This document shows, piece after piece, positions 1 to 6,332 of a stretch of DNA of 9,339 nt. The notes below the pieces were generated by a model, which did not search any database, had not been told where the DNA came from, and saw only the letters and a program-made list of their open reading frames with translations. The position numbers and the translations under genes were made by a program. The stretch covers positions 1 through 9,339 of the forward strand of contig URVO01000042.1 of the NCBI GenBank assembly GCA_900551335.1, in the 5' to 3' direction. This stretch comes from an uncultured Phascolarctobacterium sp. (GTDB lineage Bacteria; Bacillota; Negativicutes; Acidaminococcales; Acidaminococcaceae). Numbering within the stretch: the stretch's first letter is position 1; every line of letters begins with the position of its first letter.

Positions 1-842
1 CACAGCCACAGCAGTACAGCAGCACCGATAGCCACGCAGGTATCAAAATTAAAGGCTGCTGCAAAAGGAATGTCGATAATCAATGCCGAAAGGCCAACGA
101 CGAATAAAATGTTGAAGATGTTGCTGCCGACGATGTTGCCAATCGCAATATCCGCGTTACCGCGGCGTGCTGCTGCTACCGAGGTGAACAGCTCTGGCAG
201 CGACGTACCCAGCGCCACAATCGTCAAGCCAATGAAGCGTTCGCTCAGACCAGCGTACTTCGCAATCTCCGTCGCCGCGCCAACCGTAACATTACTACCC
301 CAAATAATCAACGCCAAACCGCCGACTGCACCCACAAGGCAGCGGCTCACCGGCAAGCCTGCCTCCTGCAGCTCATCATCCACATTGTTTTTCATCGCCA
401 TCTTGTACAAGTAGAACAGATAAACAAGAAAGGCTGCTGCCAGCACCAAGCCGTCAGCCAGACTAATGCTGCCATCCCTGCCCTGCACAAAAAGCAGCAC
501 GGTAATCGCAATCATAAACGGCATTTCTACACGCACAGTAGAGCGAGCCACTGCCAGCGGTGTAATCGCCGCCGCCATACCCAGGATAACGAGAATATTT
601 AAGATATTACTGCCGACGATATTGCCAATCGTAATATCTGCACTGCCCTTCATCGCTGCCGCGATGCTCACCGCCGCCTCCGGCGCGCTCGTTCCCATCG
701 CCACAATCGTCAGGCCTACGACGAGCTGCGGTATGCCGAAGCGTGTCGCCAGCGCTGCCGCGCCTTCTACAAACCAGTCTGCACCCTTGCCCAGCATCAC
801 AAAGCCTAAAGCTAATAATAAAAATTGTAATAAAATCTCCAT
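1..842 (-). CDS. CaCA-family sodium/calcium (cation) antiporter, YrbG-like, C-terminus cut by window edge
   Basis: This is an inner-membrane exchanger of the Ca2+:cation antiporter family. I read 280 codons from ATG at 840-842 to the window edge without a stop; family members are usually about 320 residues, so perhaps 40 are missing. The two inverted alpha repeats are visible: repeat 1 has GTSAPE (residues 50-55) and GNIVGSNILNIL (73-84), and repeat 2 has GTSLPE (212-217) and GNIVGSNIFNIL (235-246). Their acidic and Asn/Ser residues line the cation site in this family. An acidic cytosolic loop lies near 152-160 and the rest is hydrophobic helix. The start is fixed by a perfect AAGGAGG at 849-855, six bases upstream. 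The gene has its own promoter and a manganese-type riboswitch in its leader, which suggests that Mn2+ (or Mn2+ and Ca2+) efflux is the real task. Ion specificity cannot be read from sequence. Confidence 0.93.
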   Translation of the reverse strand, partial: MEILLQFLLLALGFVMLGKGADWFVEGAAALATRFGIPQLVVGLTIVAMGTSAPEAAVSIAAAMKGSADITIGNIVGSNILNILVILGMAAAITPLAVARSTVRVEMPFMIAITVLLFVQGRDGSISLADGLVLAAAFLVYLFYLYKMAMKNNVDDELQEAGLPVSRCLVGAVGGLALIIWGSNVTVGAATEIAKYAGLSERFIGLTIVALGTSLPELFTSVAAARRGNADIAIGNIVGSNIFNILFVVGLSALIIDIPFAAAFNFDTCVAIGAAVLLWL

Positions 843-877
843 AAGTTTCCTCCTTGCCCTGCAGCCGCCTGCTCAAC

Positions 878-929
878 AAAAAAAGCGAGAGCTTTGCTGC
901 AAACATAATAATTCACAACAAAGTCTCGC
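878..929 (-). terminator. Rho-independent terminator of the riboswitch expression platform
   Basis: Read on the minus strand, GCGAGA-CTTTG (929 down to 919) pairs with CAAAG-C-TCTCGC (896 down to 885) with a single bulged base at 891. The stem extends by UUG/CAG (916-918 with 897-899, one G-U pair), leaving a 16-base loop. Seven U residues (878-884) follow directly. The 5' arm is the same sequence as the 3' strand of the aptamer (L3 and P1), so the terminator and the folded aptamer exclude each other. It ends 22 bases before the ribosome binding site of the antiporter gene. Confidence 0.88.
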
Positions 930-1014
930 TACTTACTCACAAAGCCGGACTGCCCATAGCAATCGTATTGACGACAGAGTGAACACGCAGATACGTGCCA
1001 GCTACTCCCTTTAT
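917..1014 (-). promoter_or_regulatory. yybP-ykoY (Mn2+-sensing) riboswitch aptamer
   Basis: Recognised by eye from conserved elements of the yybP-ykoY class. On the minus strand there is an AUAAAG strand of P1 (1009-1014) followed at once by GGAGUAGC, the conserved L1 segment. In the middle lie a GUCGUCAAUACGA hairpin and a CCGG segment. The 3' end reads GUAGCGAGACUUUGU, matching the conserved L3 (consensus GCAAGAC) and the P1 return strand CUUUGU (918-923), giving six P1 pairs including one G-U. This class binds Mn2+ with help from Mg2+ and normally turns on Mn2+ exporters and related membrane proteins. Here the ligand-bound fold would hold P1 and release the antiterminated state (an ON switch). 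The call rests on remembered consensus, not a covariance search. Confidence 0.85.
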
Positions 1015-1022
1015 ATGCCTAG

Positions 1023-1051
1023 AGTTTACTAGAACGGCAGGCATTTGTCAA
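1023..1051 (-). promoter_or_regulatory. Sigma-70-type promoter of the riboswitch/antiporter transcript
   Basis: On the minus strand a perfect TTGACA -35 box (1046-1051) is separated by exactly 17 bases from TAAACT (1023-1028, four of six matches to TATAAT). Initiation about seven bases further would put the start near 1014-1017, at the first base of the riboswitch P1 helix. The -35 box begins only seven bases after the tctA stop codon, so the promoter is packed into the end of the previous transcription unit. Confidence 0.82.
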
Positions 1052-1058
1052 GTAAAAT

Positions 1059-2522
1059 TTAACTTCTTTTTAACAGCTTGCCAAAAAGTGGCGAAAGCAG
1101 CGATAAGCCAGCAGCGGTCAAAAAGAATAAGCACAGCGGTCTTTCAAAGAAAATACCGAAGCTGCCGTCGCTCATAATCAGCGAGCCGACAAAGTTCTGC
1201 TCTGCCATACCGCCGAGGATAATACCAATGATGAGCGCCGACATCGAAAAGCCCAGCTTATTCAGGAAATAACCGATAAAGCCGCTCACCACCATAAGGT
1301 ACACATCGTTCAGCGAATTATTGTAGGAATAGGTGCCTACAAACGTCATCATCACGATAATCGGCAGCAGGATATGCACAGGCACATTGACAACCTTCAT
1401 GAAGAGACGGATAAGCGAAAAGCCCATGAATCCCATAATCAGGTTTGCTAAAAGCAGACCAATGAAAATCGCATATACATCAGGCGCCTTCTCGACAAAC
1501 AGCAGCGGTCCCGGCTGCAGGCCCTGTACCATCAGCGCACCCATCATAATCGCCGTCGCTCCGTCACCAGGAATACCCAGCGTCAGCACCGGAATAAAGG
1601 CGCCGCCGGAAACAGCATTATTGCCTGCCTCCGAAGCGACAATGCCCTCCGGCTCACCGTTGCCGAAGTTTTTGCTGTGCTTCGACCAGCGCTTGGCCTG
1701 GTCATAGGAAACGAACGACGCAATATCGCCGCCTGTGCCCGGCACGCAGCCAATGAACGTGCCAATGCAGGAGGAACGCACCAGTGTCGCAAAAACACGC
1801 TTGATATCATCAAAGGACGGCAGCAGTCTGTCGAGCTGCATATGCTGCTCACTGCGTTCATTGTGATAATATTCCTCAATACTGCTCAGCACCTGTGCGA
1901 AAGCAAAAACGCCAATCAGCACAGGGATGAAGGACACGCCGCCTAAAAGATAGGTCGTGTCCAGCGTAAAGCGAATCGTGCCGCTCATATCATCAATACC
2001 GACGGTTGCCAGGAACAAACCAAGCAGGCCGCCCATAATGCCCTTGATAACACTGCCGGAGGAAACACTTGTAATAATGCTCAGGCCAAAAATTGCCAAA
2101 GCAAAATATTCCGGTTTAGAAAACTGCAGCGCCACCTTCGCCAGCTGCGGCGCCAAAAGAATCAGGCAGATGGTGCTGAACACACCGCCGAAGCAGCTCG
2201 CCATCGTCGACAGGCCCAGCGCACGGCCAGGCTGCCCAAGCTTCGTCGCCATCGGATAGCCGTCCAGCGTCGTTGCTACAGAAGCAGGCGTGCCAGGAGT
2301 TTTCAGCAGAATTGCCGAAATACTGCCGCCATAAATCGCACCGCAGTAAATGCCGCCGATGCCGTGAAAGGTGAACGCCAGCGGAAAGAGCAGCGCCAGG
2401 CCCATGTTAACGCTCAGGCCCGGCATGCAGCCAAAGGCAATGCCCACAAGCACACCGGCAAATAGTCCCACCAGGTTCAGAGGTACGAAAATCATATTCA
2501 ATGCATTTAAAATATCACCCAT
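1059..2522 (-). CDS. tctA: Tripartite tricarboxylate transporter large permease, TctA family
   Basis: This is the large, multi-helix inner-membrane subunit of a TTT transporter, which moves organic acids such as citrate or other carboxylates using an ion gradient and a periplasmic binding protein. At 487 residues it has the usual family length (about 500). Conserved TctA segments are present: GCMPGLSVNMGLALLFP (31-47), YGGSISAILLKTPGTP (64-79) followed by a DGYPMA element (87-92), GCVPGTGGD (258-266), a Gly/Pro-rich IPVLTLGIPGD (310-320) and GLQPGPLLF (334-342). Hydrophobic helices fill the rest. The start ATG has AGGAGG eight bases upstream (2531-2536), and that site overlaps the tctB stop codon, so the two genes are probably translationally coupled. 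The substrate cannot be inferred from sequence, and no tctC is seen in the window. Confidence 0.95.
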   Translation of the reverse strand: MGDILNALNMIFVPLNLVGLFAGVLVGIAFGCMPGLSVNMGLALLFPLAFTFHGIGGIYCGAIYGGSISAILLKTPGTPASVATTLDGYPMATKLGQPGRALGLSTMASCFGGVFSTICLILLAPQLAKVALQFSKPEYFALAIFGLSIITSVSSGSVIKGIMGGLLGLFLATVGIDDMSGTIRFTLDTTYLLGGVSFIPVLIGVFAFAQVLSSIEEYYHNERSEQHMQLDRLLPSFDDIKRVFATLVRSSCIGTFIGCVPGTGGDIASFVSYDQAKRWSKHSKNFGNGEPEGIVASEAGNNAVSGGAFIPVLTLGIPGDGATAIMMGALMVQGLQPGPLLFVEKAPDVYAIFIGLLLANLIMGFMGFSLIRLFMKVVNVPVHILLPIIVMMTFVGTYSYNNSLNDVYLMVVSGFIGYFLNKLGFSMSALIIGIILGGMAEQNFVGSLIMSDGSFGIFFERPLCLFFLTAAGLSLLSPLFGKLLKRS

Positions 2523-2530
2523 AATATGAC

Positions 2531-2537
2531 CCTCCTA
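2531..2537 (-). promoter_or_regulatory. tctA ribosome binding site overlapping the tctB stop
   Basis: On the minus strand TAGGAGG contains both the TAG stop of tctB (2535-2537) and a full AGGAGG Shine-Dalgarno sequence (2531-2536) eight bases before the tctA ATG. Ribosomes finishing tctB therefore stop on top of the tctA binding site, a typical coupling arrangement for two subunits of one complex. Confidence 0.8.
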
Positions 2538-3005
2538 CTCCAAAAAAATTGACTGCGGCATTGTGCTATGCAGCAGCATGCCAAATACAAGATAAATAAA
2601 CACCAGCGTCAGCACCGTTGTCAGCGCGACAACCTTGATATTGCGATAATCCATAAGACGCATAATCGCAATGATAAGCAAGGCCGAAGCAGGATAAAAG
2701 CCCAGCAGATTAATCAGCACACAGAACAAAACAACCAAGCCCATCATCATATAAACGCGCTTGTTGCCTACGCTCGTCAAAGCCACCTGCTCGCCGGCAA
2801 ACTCCGTCCTGTTCCAGAACGTGTACAGCAGCAAAAAAACTGCCACGCTGCACAGCACCGCTCCCAGCGAAAAGGGCCAGAAGCCTGGACCTGGGCCGTT
2901 TTCTGTGAAAGCCAGCGGAAAGGCAGAAGCAGCCTGCATAATCAAGCCGCCAATGACTGCGCCGAGCACACCCACTATATAATTACATACTGCCATATTA
3001 TTCAT
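2535..3005 (-). CDS. tctB: Tripartite tricarboxylate transporter small permease, TctB family
   Basis: This is the small, poorly conserved membrane subunit of a TTT transporter. It has 156 residues, the expected size, with hydrophobic segments at about 7-28, 44-64, 84-102, 103-117 and 124-146, giving the usual four or five helices. The conserved short element GPGPGFWPF (37-45) lies after the first helix, as in other TctB proteins. ATG at 3003-3005 is preferred because AAGGATG (3014-3020) lies eight bases upstream; a second Met at codon 4 is possible but badly spaced. It is directly followed by tctA. Upstream is a PLP enzyme rather than tctC, so the periplasmic subunit must be encoded elsewhere if the system is active. 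Confidence 0.9.
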   Translation of the reverse strand: MNNMAVCNYIVGVLGAVIGGLIMQAASAFPLAFTENGPGPGFWPFSLGAVLCSVAVFLLLYTFWNRTEFAGEQVALTSVGNKRVYMMMGLVVLFCVLINLLGFYPASALLIIAIMRLMDYRNIKVVALTTVLTLVFIYLVFGMLLHSTMPQSIFLE

Positions 3006-3034
3006 ATAAGCATCATCCTTAAAATTTGATTAAA

Positions 3035-3064
3035 ACTATACTGCTTTACACCTAGGACACACAA
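3035..3064 (-). promoter_or_regulatory. Weak candidate promoter for tctBA
   Basis: On the minus strand TATAGT (3035-3040, five of six matches to the -10 consensus) lies 18 bases after TTGTGT (3059-3064, only three of six matches to the -35 consensus). The surrounding sequence is AT-rich and it sits 30 bases before the tctB start. The -35 part lies inside the 3' arm of the hairpin at 3055-3097. The weak -35 box keeps confidence low. Confidence 0.35.
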
Positions 3065-3097
3065 GAATGGTGTCAGATGGCCCATTATTGTGCGTCC
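3055..3097. repeat. Palindromic hairpin element at the 3' end of the PLP-enzyme gene (copy A)
   Basis: Arms GGACACACAA (3055-3064) and TTGTGCGTCC (3088-3097) pair over ten positions (one is G-U on the minus-strand transcript). After a 1x1 mismatch, AATGG (3066-3070) pairs with CCATT (3082-3086) around an 11-base loop. The last codons and the TAA stop (3085-3087) of the PLP gene lie within it. No U-tract follows on the minus strand, so it is not a standard Rho-independent terminator. It resembles the element at 6278-6330: both carry ACACAAGA, then GAATG, then TCAGATG, then GGC and CATTA in the same order and orientation. Confidence 0.6.
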
Positions 3098-4341
3098 AAA
3101 GCTCCAACTCTCTTAGCGGCCGCCATAATCGCCAACCTACCATGCTCAAACGTCAAGCCGCCTTGGAAATAAACATTGAACGGATCACGGCACGGACCAT
3201 CAGCGCTCAGTTCGATAGAAGCGCCCTGTACGAAGGTGCCGGCAGCCATGATGATTTCATCCTGATAGCCAGGCAGCGGACTCGGCACCGGCTCAACGTG
3301 CGCATCAACAGGAGAATTGCTCTGAATAGCTACGCAGAAATCACACAGACGCTTTTTGCTTTCGAGCGTAATCGCTTGAATAATATCGCTGCGGCGTTCC
3401 TCCGGCAGCGGCTTAACCTTGTAGCCGAGGCCTTTAAAAACTGCGGCAGCAAAAATTGCTGTCTTTACAGCCTGGACTACAATATGCGGTGCCAGGAACA
3501 GTCCCTGATAGAATTCACGAGCGGTATCACCAAGAGTTGCGCCCATCTCGCCGCCGAGGCCGGGAGCAGTCAGACGATAGGAAGCCTTCTCTACCAAATC
3601 AGCACGGCCAACAATATAGCCGCCGGTCGGAGCAAGGCCGCCGCCCAGGTTTTTAATCAGCGAGCCGGCCATCAGGTCAGCGCCAACCTCAGTCGGCTCC
3701 ATCTTTTCGATAAATTCGCCGTAGCAGTTATCTACGAAGCAGATAACATTCGGATTAGACTCCTTCGCAGCCCTGCAGATGCGGCCAATCTCTTCGACGT
3801 CAATCGTCTTGCGCACGCTGCTGTAGCCGCAGGAGCGCTGAATATGAATCATCGTCGTTTTGCTGGTTACGGCCTTTCTTACTGCGTCCAGGTCAACATG
3901 GTCGCCAGTCATCGGCAGCTCCTTATAGGTCACGCCCAGGTCAACAAGAGAGCCCTCGCTCTTAACAGGATAGCCGATAATCGTCTGCATCGTATCATAC
4001 GGCGCACCGGTAACAGCAATCAGCTCATCGCCTGCACGCAGGTTGCCCAAAAGCGCTACGGCCAAAGCATGCGTACCGCTGACAAACTGAGAACGCACCA
4101 GCGCTGCCTCAGTTTTGAACAGCTCCGCATAAATTTCGTCGAGCTTGTCGCGGCCAACATCACTGTAGCCATAGCCAGTGGTCGGCTTTAAATAATAATC
4201 AGAAACCATATTGTTACGGAAAGCGGCAATAACCTTTTCCGTGTTATACAGAGCTGCTTCCTCCAGCTCCGGTATATGCTTGGCAACCTCTGCGAGGGCT
4301 GCCTGCTCTAATGCTTGATAATCAATAGACAATACTTTCAC
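3085..4341 (-). CDS. YnbB-like PLP-dependent enzyme ('methionine gamma-lyase family', formerly 'aluminium resistance protein')
   Basis: A fold-type I PLP enzyme of about 415-418 residues related to Bacillus YnbB. Expected landmarks are visible: an SGTHA phosphate-cup segment (88-92), VDNCYGEF (203-210) whose Asp204 should contact the pyridine nitrogen, and SLIKNLGGG (227-235) with Lys230 as the likely Schiff-base lysine. A GYGYSDVGRD segment (56-65) and GLGGEMG (261-267) are typical of this family. Family names imply C-S lyase chemistry on sulphur amino acids, but the substrate of YnbB proteins is not settled. It lies 72 bases downstream of hflX, the same order as ynbA(hflX)-ynbB in B. subtilis. 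The GTG at 4339-4341 is part of an AAGGTGA sequence that looks like a ribosome binding site for a TTG start at 4330-4332, so the true protein may be three residues shorter. Confidence 0.92.
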   Translation of the reverse strand: MKVLSIDYQALEQAALAEVAKHIPELEEAALYNTEKVIAAFRNNMVSDYYLKPTTGYGYSDVGRDKLDEIYAELFKTEAALVRSQFVSGTHALAVALLGNLRAGDELIAVTGAPYDTMQTIIGYPVKSEGSLVDLGVTYKELPMTGDHVDLDAVRKAVTSKTTMIHIQRSCGYSSVRKTIDVEEIGRICRAAKESNPNVICFVDNCYGEFIEKMEPTEVGADLMAGSLIKNLGGGLAPTGGYIVGRADLVEKASYRLTAPGLGGEMGATLGDTAREFYQGLFLAPHIVVQAVKTAIFAAAVFKGLGYKVKPLPEERRSDIIQAITLESKKRLCDFCVAIQSNSPVDAHVEPVPSPLPGYQDEIIMAAGTFVQGASIELSADGPCRDPFNVYFQGGLTFEHGRLAIMAAAKRVGALDAQ

Positions 4342-4360
4342 CTTGCTTAAATTAATATTG

Positions 4361-4393
4361 AGCCTCTATGCTCACAACGTCAGCATAGAGGCT
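4361..4393 (-). terminator. Strong hairpin between hflX and the PLP gene, possible terminator or attenuator
   Basis: A perfect 12-bp inverted repeat, AGCCTCTATGCT (4361-4372) and AGCATAGAGGCT (4382-4393), with a nine-base loop. It begins 21 bases after the hflX stop. On the minus strand it is followed by CAATATTAATTT, which is AT-rich but not a clean U-tract, so termination may be partial. It could reduce read-through from hflX into the PLP gene or stabilise the hflX message 3' end. Confidence 0.55.
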
Positions 4394-4413
4394 GCAAAAC
4401 CATCTCCATGATT

Positions 4414-6240
4414 TTACTTATTGGATAAATATTTTTCGAACTCCTGCACCTGCTCTGCCTCCATGCGTACCTTTAGCAGAGTACCCTCCGCAAGATATTC
4501 CTGCTCGAGCACCGTGCCTGCCTCATGCAGACGGGAAACAGCAGCAGAGTCGCTGTACGGCACAAGGAAGCTTTCCTCCACCGATTTCAGCTTGAGATTT
4601 TCTGCAATCAGAGCCAGCAGACCATCAAGGTTCAGGCGTGCTTTAGCAGAAATGCAGATGCTGTTCTCTTCTCTTGCCAGACGTTCGGCCAGCGCCGAGC
4701 CCTCCGGCAGCTTATCAATCTTATTATAGACGGTAATAATCGTCTTATCCTTCGCGCCTAATTCCTCGAGCACATGGTAAACAGCGTTCGCCTGCTCCTT
4801 ATACAGCTCGTGGCTCACATCAATAACGTGCAGCAGCACGTCTGCCTCCACGACCTCTTCGAGCGTAGACTGGAAGGCCGCCACAAGCTGATGCGGCAGG
4901 CGTTGGATGAAGCCAACGGTATCCGTCAAAATAGCCTGCTGCTTATTGGGCAGATCAAGCTGACGCGTCGTCGGATCAAGCGTTGCAAACAGCTGATCCT
5001 GTGCGTAGATATCAGAATTAGTCAGCGTATTCAAAAGCGTCGACTTGCCAGCGTTCGTGTAGCCGACAAGGCTGACAGTCGGCACAGAAGCCTTCGCGCG
5101 CCCGCTGCGCTGCAGCGTGCGCACATTCTTCACCTTACTGATGCAGCCCTTGATGTAGGCAATGCGGTCGCGGATACGGCGACGGTCAACCTCCAGCTTC
5201 GTTTCGCCAGGACCGCGCGTACCAATGCCGCCGCCCAGACGGGAGAGCGACAAGCCCTTGCCCATGATACGCGGCAGCGTATATTGCAGCTGCGCCAGCT
5301 CAACCTGCAGCTTGCCTTCATTAGTATGCGCTCTCTGCGCAAAAATATCCAGAATCAGCGCCGTGCGGTCGAGCACACGCACGCCCATTGCCTGCTCAAT
5401 GTTGCGCTGCTGCGCCGGTGACAGCTCATCGTCGAAAATGCACAAATCGACATTCTCCTGCTGCACGTAGAGCGCCAGCTCCTGCACCTTGCCGCGGCCA
5501 ATGAAGAACGCCGGATCAGGCTTCGGCCGCTTCTGCAGGAAACGCGCCACAACCTCAGCGCCTGCAGTGTCCGCAAGCTGCTTAAGCTCCTCTAGCGAAT
5601 CCTCAGCGCTCCAGCCGATGATGCTTGCACCGCCGCTGTATTCCATACCGACGATAATCGCACGCTCCGTGCCCTGCGCCAGACTTGCGCTGCCGCTCTG
5701 CTTATCAAGGATGCGTTCAACAGTCGCTACGAGGTTAGGGAAAAAGATACCCTCTGCCTCGGTCGGAGTCAGCGTGCCGTAGCATTCCACCTCATATTGC
5801 TCGTTATCATCAATACCGGTGATCATGCCAAAGGTCAGCACGCTCTCGCTAAAGTTGGGCGAGTTAACGCCAATCGCCACCATCGCATCAAAGCGATTAT
5901 TCTTCAGCGCCGAAATATCAACGCCGCTCAGATTAGGATTGCCATTTGGATGAGTATGCACGCAGCGCACGCCGCTCAAACGGCTTGTTCCACGTCTGCC
6001 CTCCACCGGCGGCAGCTCTACGCTCTGGTCATTGCCCACCGCAACAGCGAGCACCTGACCGCTGCGGCTCAGATAAACGGAAACCTCGCGGTTGATAAAA
6101 TCCGTTACATCCGCCATGCGCAAAGCCAGCTCCGTATTCAGCAGCGAGCCGCCCTCAATACGGATATCATAAAACGTTTTTAACTCTTCTATAACAGAAT
6201 TTCGGATACCCTTCAGGTTACCGTAAATTTCATTTGCCAT
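4414..6240 (-). CDS. hflX: Ribosome-associated GTPase HflX with an N-terminal JAMM/RadC-like domain
   Basis: HflX binds 50S subunits and splits stalled or stressed ribosomes using GTP. The protein has 608 residues against roughly 420 for B. subtilis HflX; the excess is at the N-terminus. From about 192 the canonical protein starts: the N-terminal HflX domain with IGRGKVQEL (247-255) and ELSPAQQRNIE (272-282), then a helical linker, GGGIGTRGPGETKLEVDRRR (336-355), and the G domain with G1 GYTNAGKST (393-401), G2 Thr near 420-425, G3 DTVGF (440-444), G4 NKID (506-509) and G5 SAKA (531-534). All GTP motifs are intact. Residues 1-185 contain Glu52, HTHP (95-98), Ser105 and Asp108, the full JAMM metal-site pattern with the same HxHPxGxP..SxxD spacing as RadC. 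The start is set by GGAGGTGA at 6247-6254, six bases upstream. Confidence 0.95.
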   Translation of the reverse strand: MANEIYGNLKGIRNSVIEELKTFYDIRIEGGSLLNTELALRMADVTDFINREVSVYLSRSGQVLAVAVGNDQSVELPPVEGRRGTSRLSGVRCVHTHPNGNPNLSGVDISALKNNRFDAMVAIGVNSPNFSESVLTFGMITGIDDNEQYEVECYGTLTPTEAEGIFFPNLVATVERILDKQSGSASLAQGTERAIIVGMEYSGGASIIGWSAEDSLEELKQLADTAGAEVVARFLQKRPKPDPAFFIGRGKVQELALYVQQENVDLCIFDDELSPAQQRNIEQAMGVRVLDRTALILDIFAQRAHTNEGKLQVELAQLQYTLPRIMGKGLSLSRLGGGIGTRGPGETKLEVDRRRIRDRIAYIKGCISKVKNVRTLQRSGRAKASVPTVSLVGYTNAGKSTLLNTLTNSDIYAQDQLFATLDPTTRQLDLPNKQQAILTDTVGFIQRLPHQLVAAFQSTLEEVVEADVLLHVIDVSHELYKEQANAVYHVLEELGAKDKTIITVYNKIDKLPEGSALAERLAREENSICISAKARLNLDGLLALIAENLKLKSVEESFLVPYSDSAAVSRLHEAGTVLEQEYLAEGTLLKVRMEAEQVQEFEKYLSNK

Positions 6241-6277
6241 AATTGTTCACCTCCGATTGGGGAGATATAGACTGACA

Positions 6278-6330
6278 CAAGACTAGCGGAGAATGCGTCA
6301 GATGCAGATGGCGCATTAAACGCGATCTTG
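6278..6330. repeat. Palindromic hairpin element after the DEAD-box gene (copy B)
   Basis: An imperfect hairpin in the 92-base gap between the helicase gene and hflX. Outer arms CAAGA (6278-6282) and TCTTG (6326-6330), middle GCG (6286-6288) and CGC (6321-6323), and inner AATGCG (6292-6297) and CGCATT (6312-6317) pair in register around a 14-base loop, separated by small internal loops. There is no U-tract on either side. It shares ordered blocks with 3055-3097 but has CAGATG doubled in the loop and about nine extra bases on the left flank. Inner pair five is C-G here and G-C in the other copy, a compensatory difference. Confidence 0.55.
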
Positions 6331-6332
6331 CC

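Noticed and set aside
466..1032. A plus-strand frame crossing the antiporter start, terminator and riboswitch
   Set aside because: It is antisense to the alpha repeats of the antiporter and to the structured leader, which explain the sequence better.
3067..4191. A 374-codon open frame on the plus strand opposite the PLP-enzyme gene
   Set aside because: It is fully antisense to a well-conserved PLP enzyme, shows no recognisable domain, and its composition is what complementary reading of that gene would give.
4342..4385. Promoter TTGTGA-17-TAATTT ahead of the PLP gene
   Set aside because: The -10 box matches the consensus at only three positions, and the -35 box falls within the loop and stem of the hairpin.
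6241..6270. Small CTCC/GGAG stem that could hide the hflX ribosome binding site
   Set aside because: Only four base pairs with a six-base loop; such pairing is expected by chance near a Shine-Dalgarno sequence.
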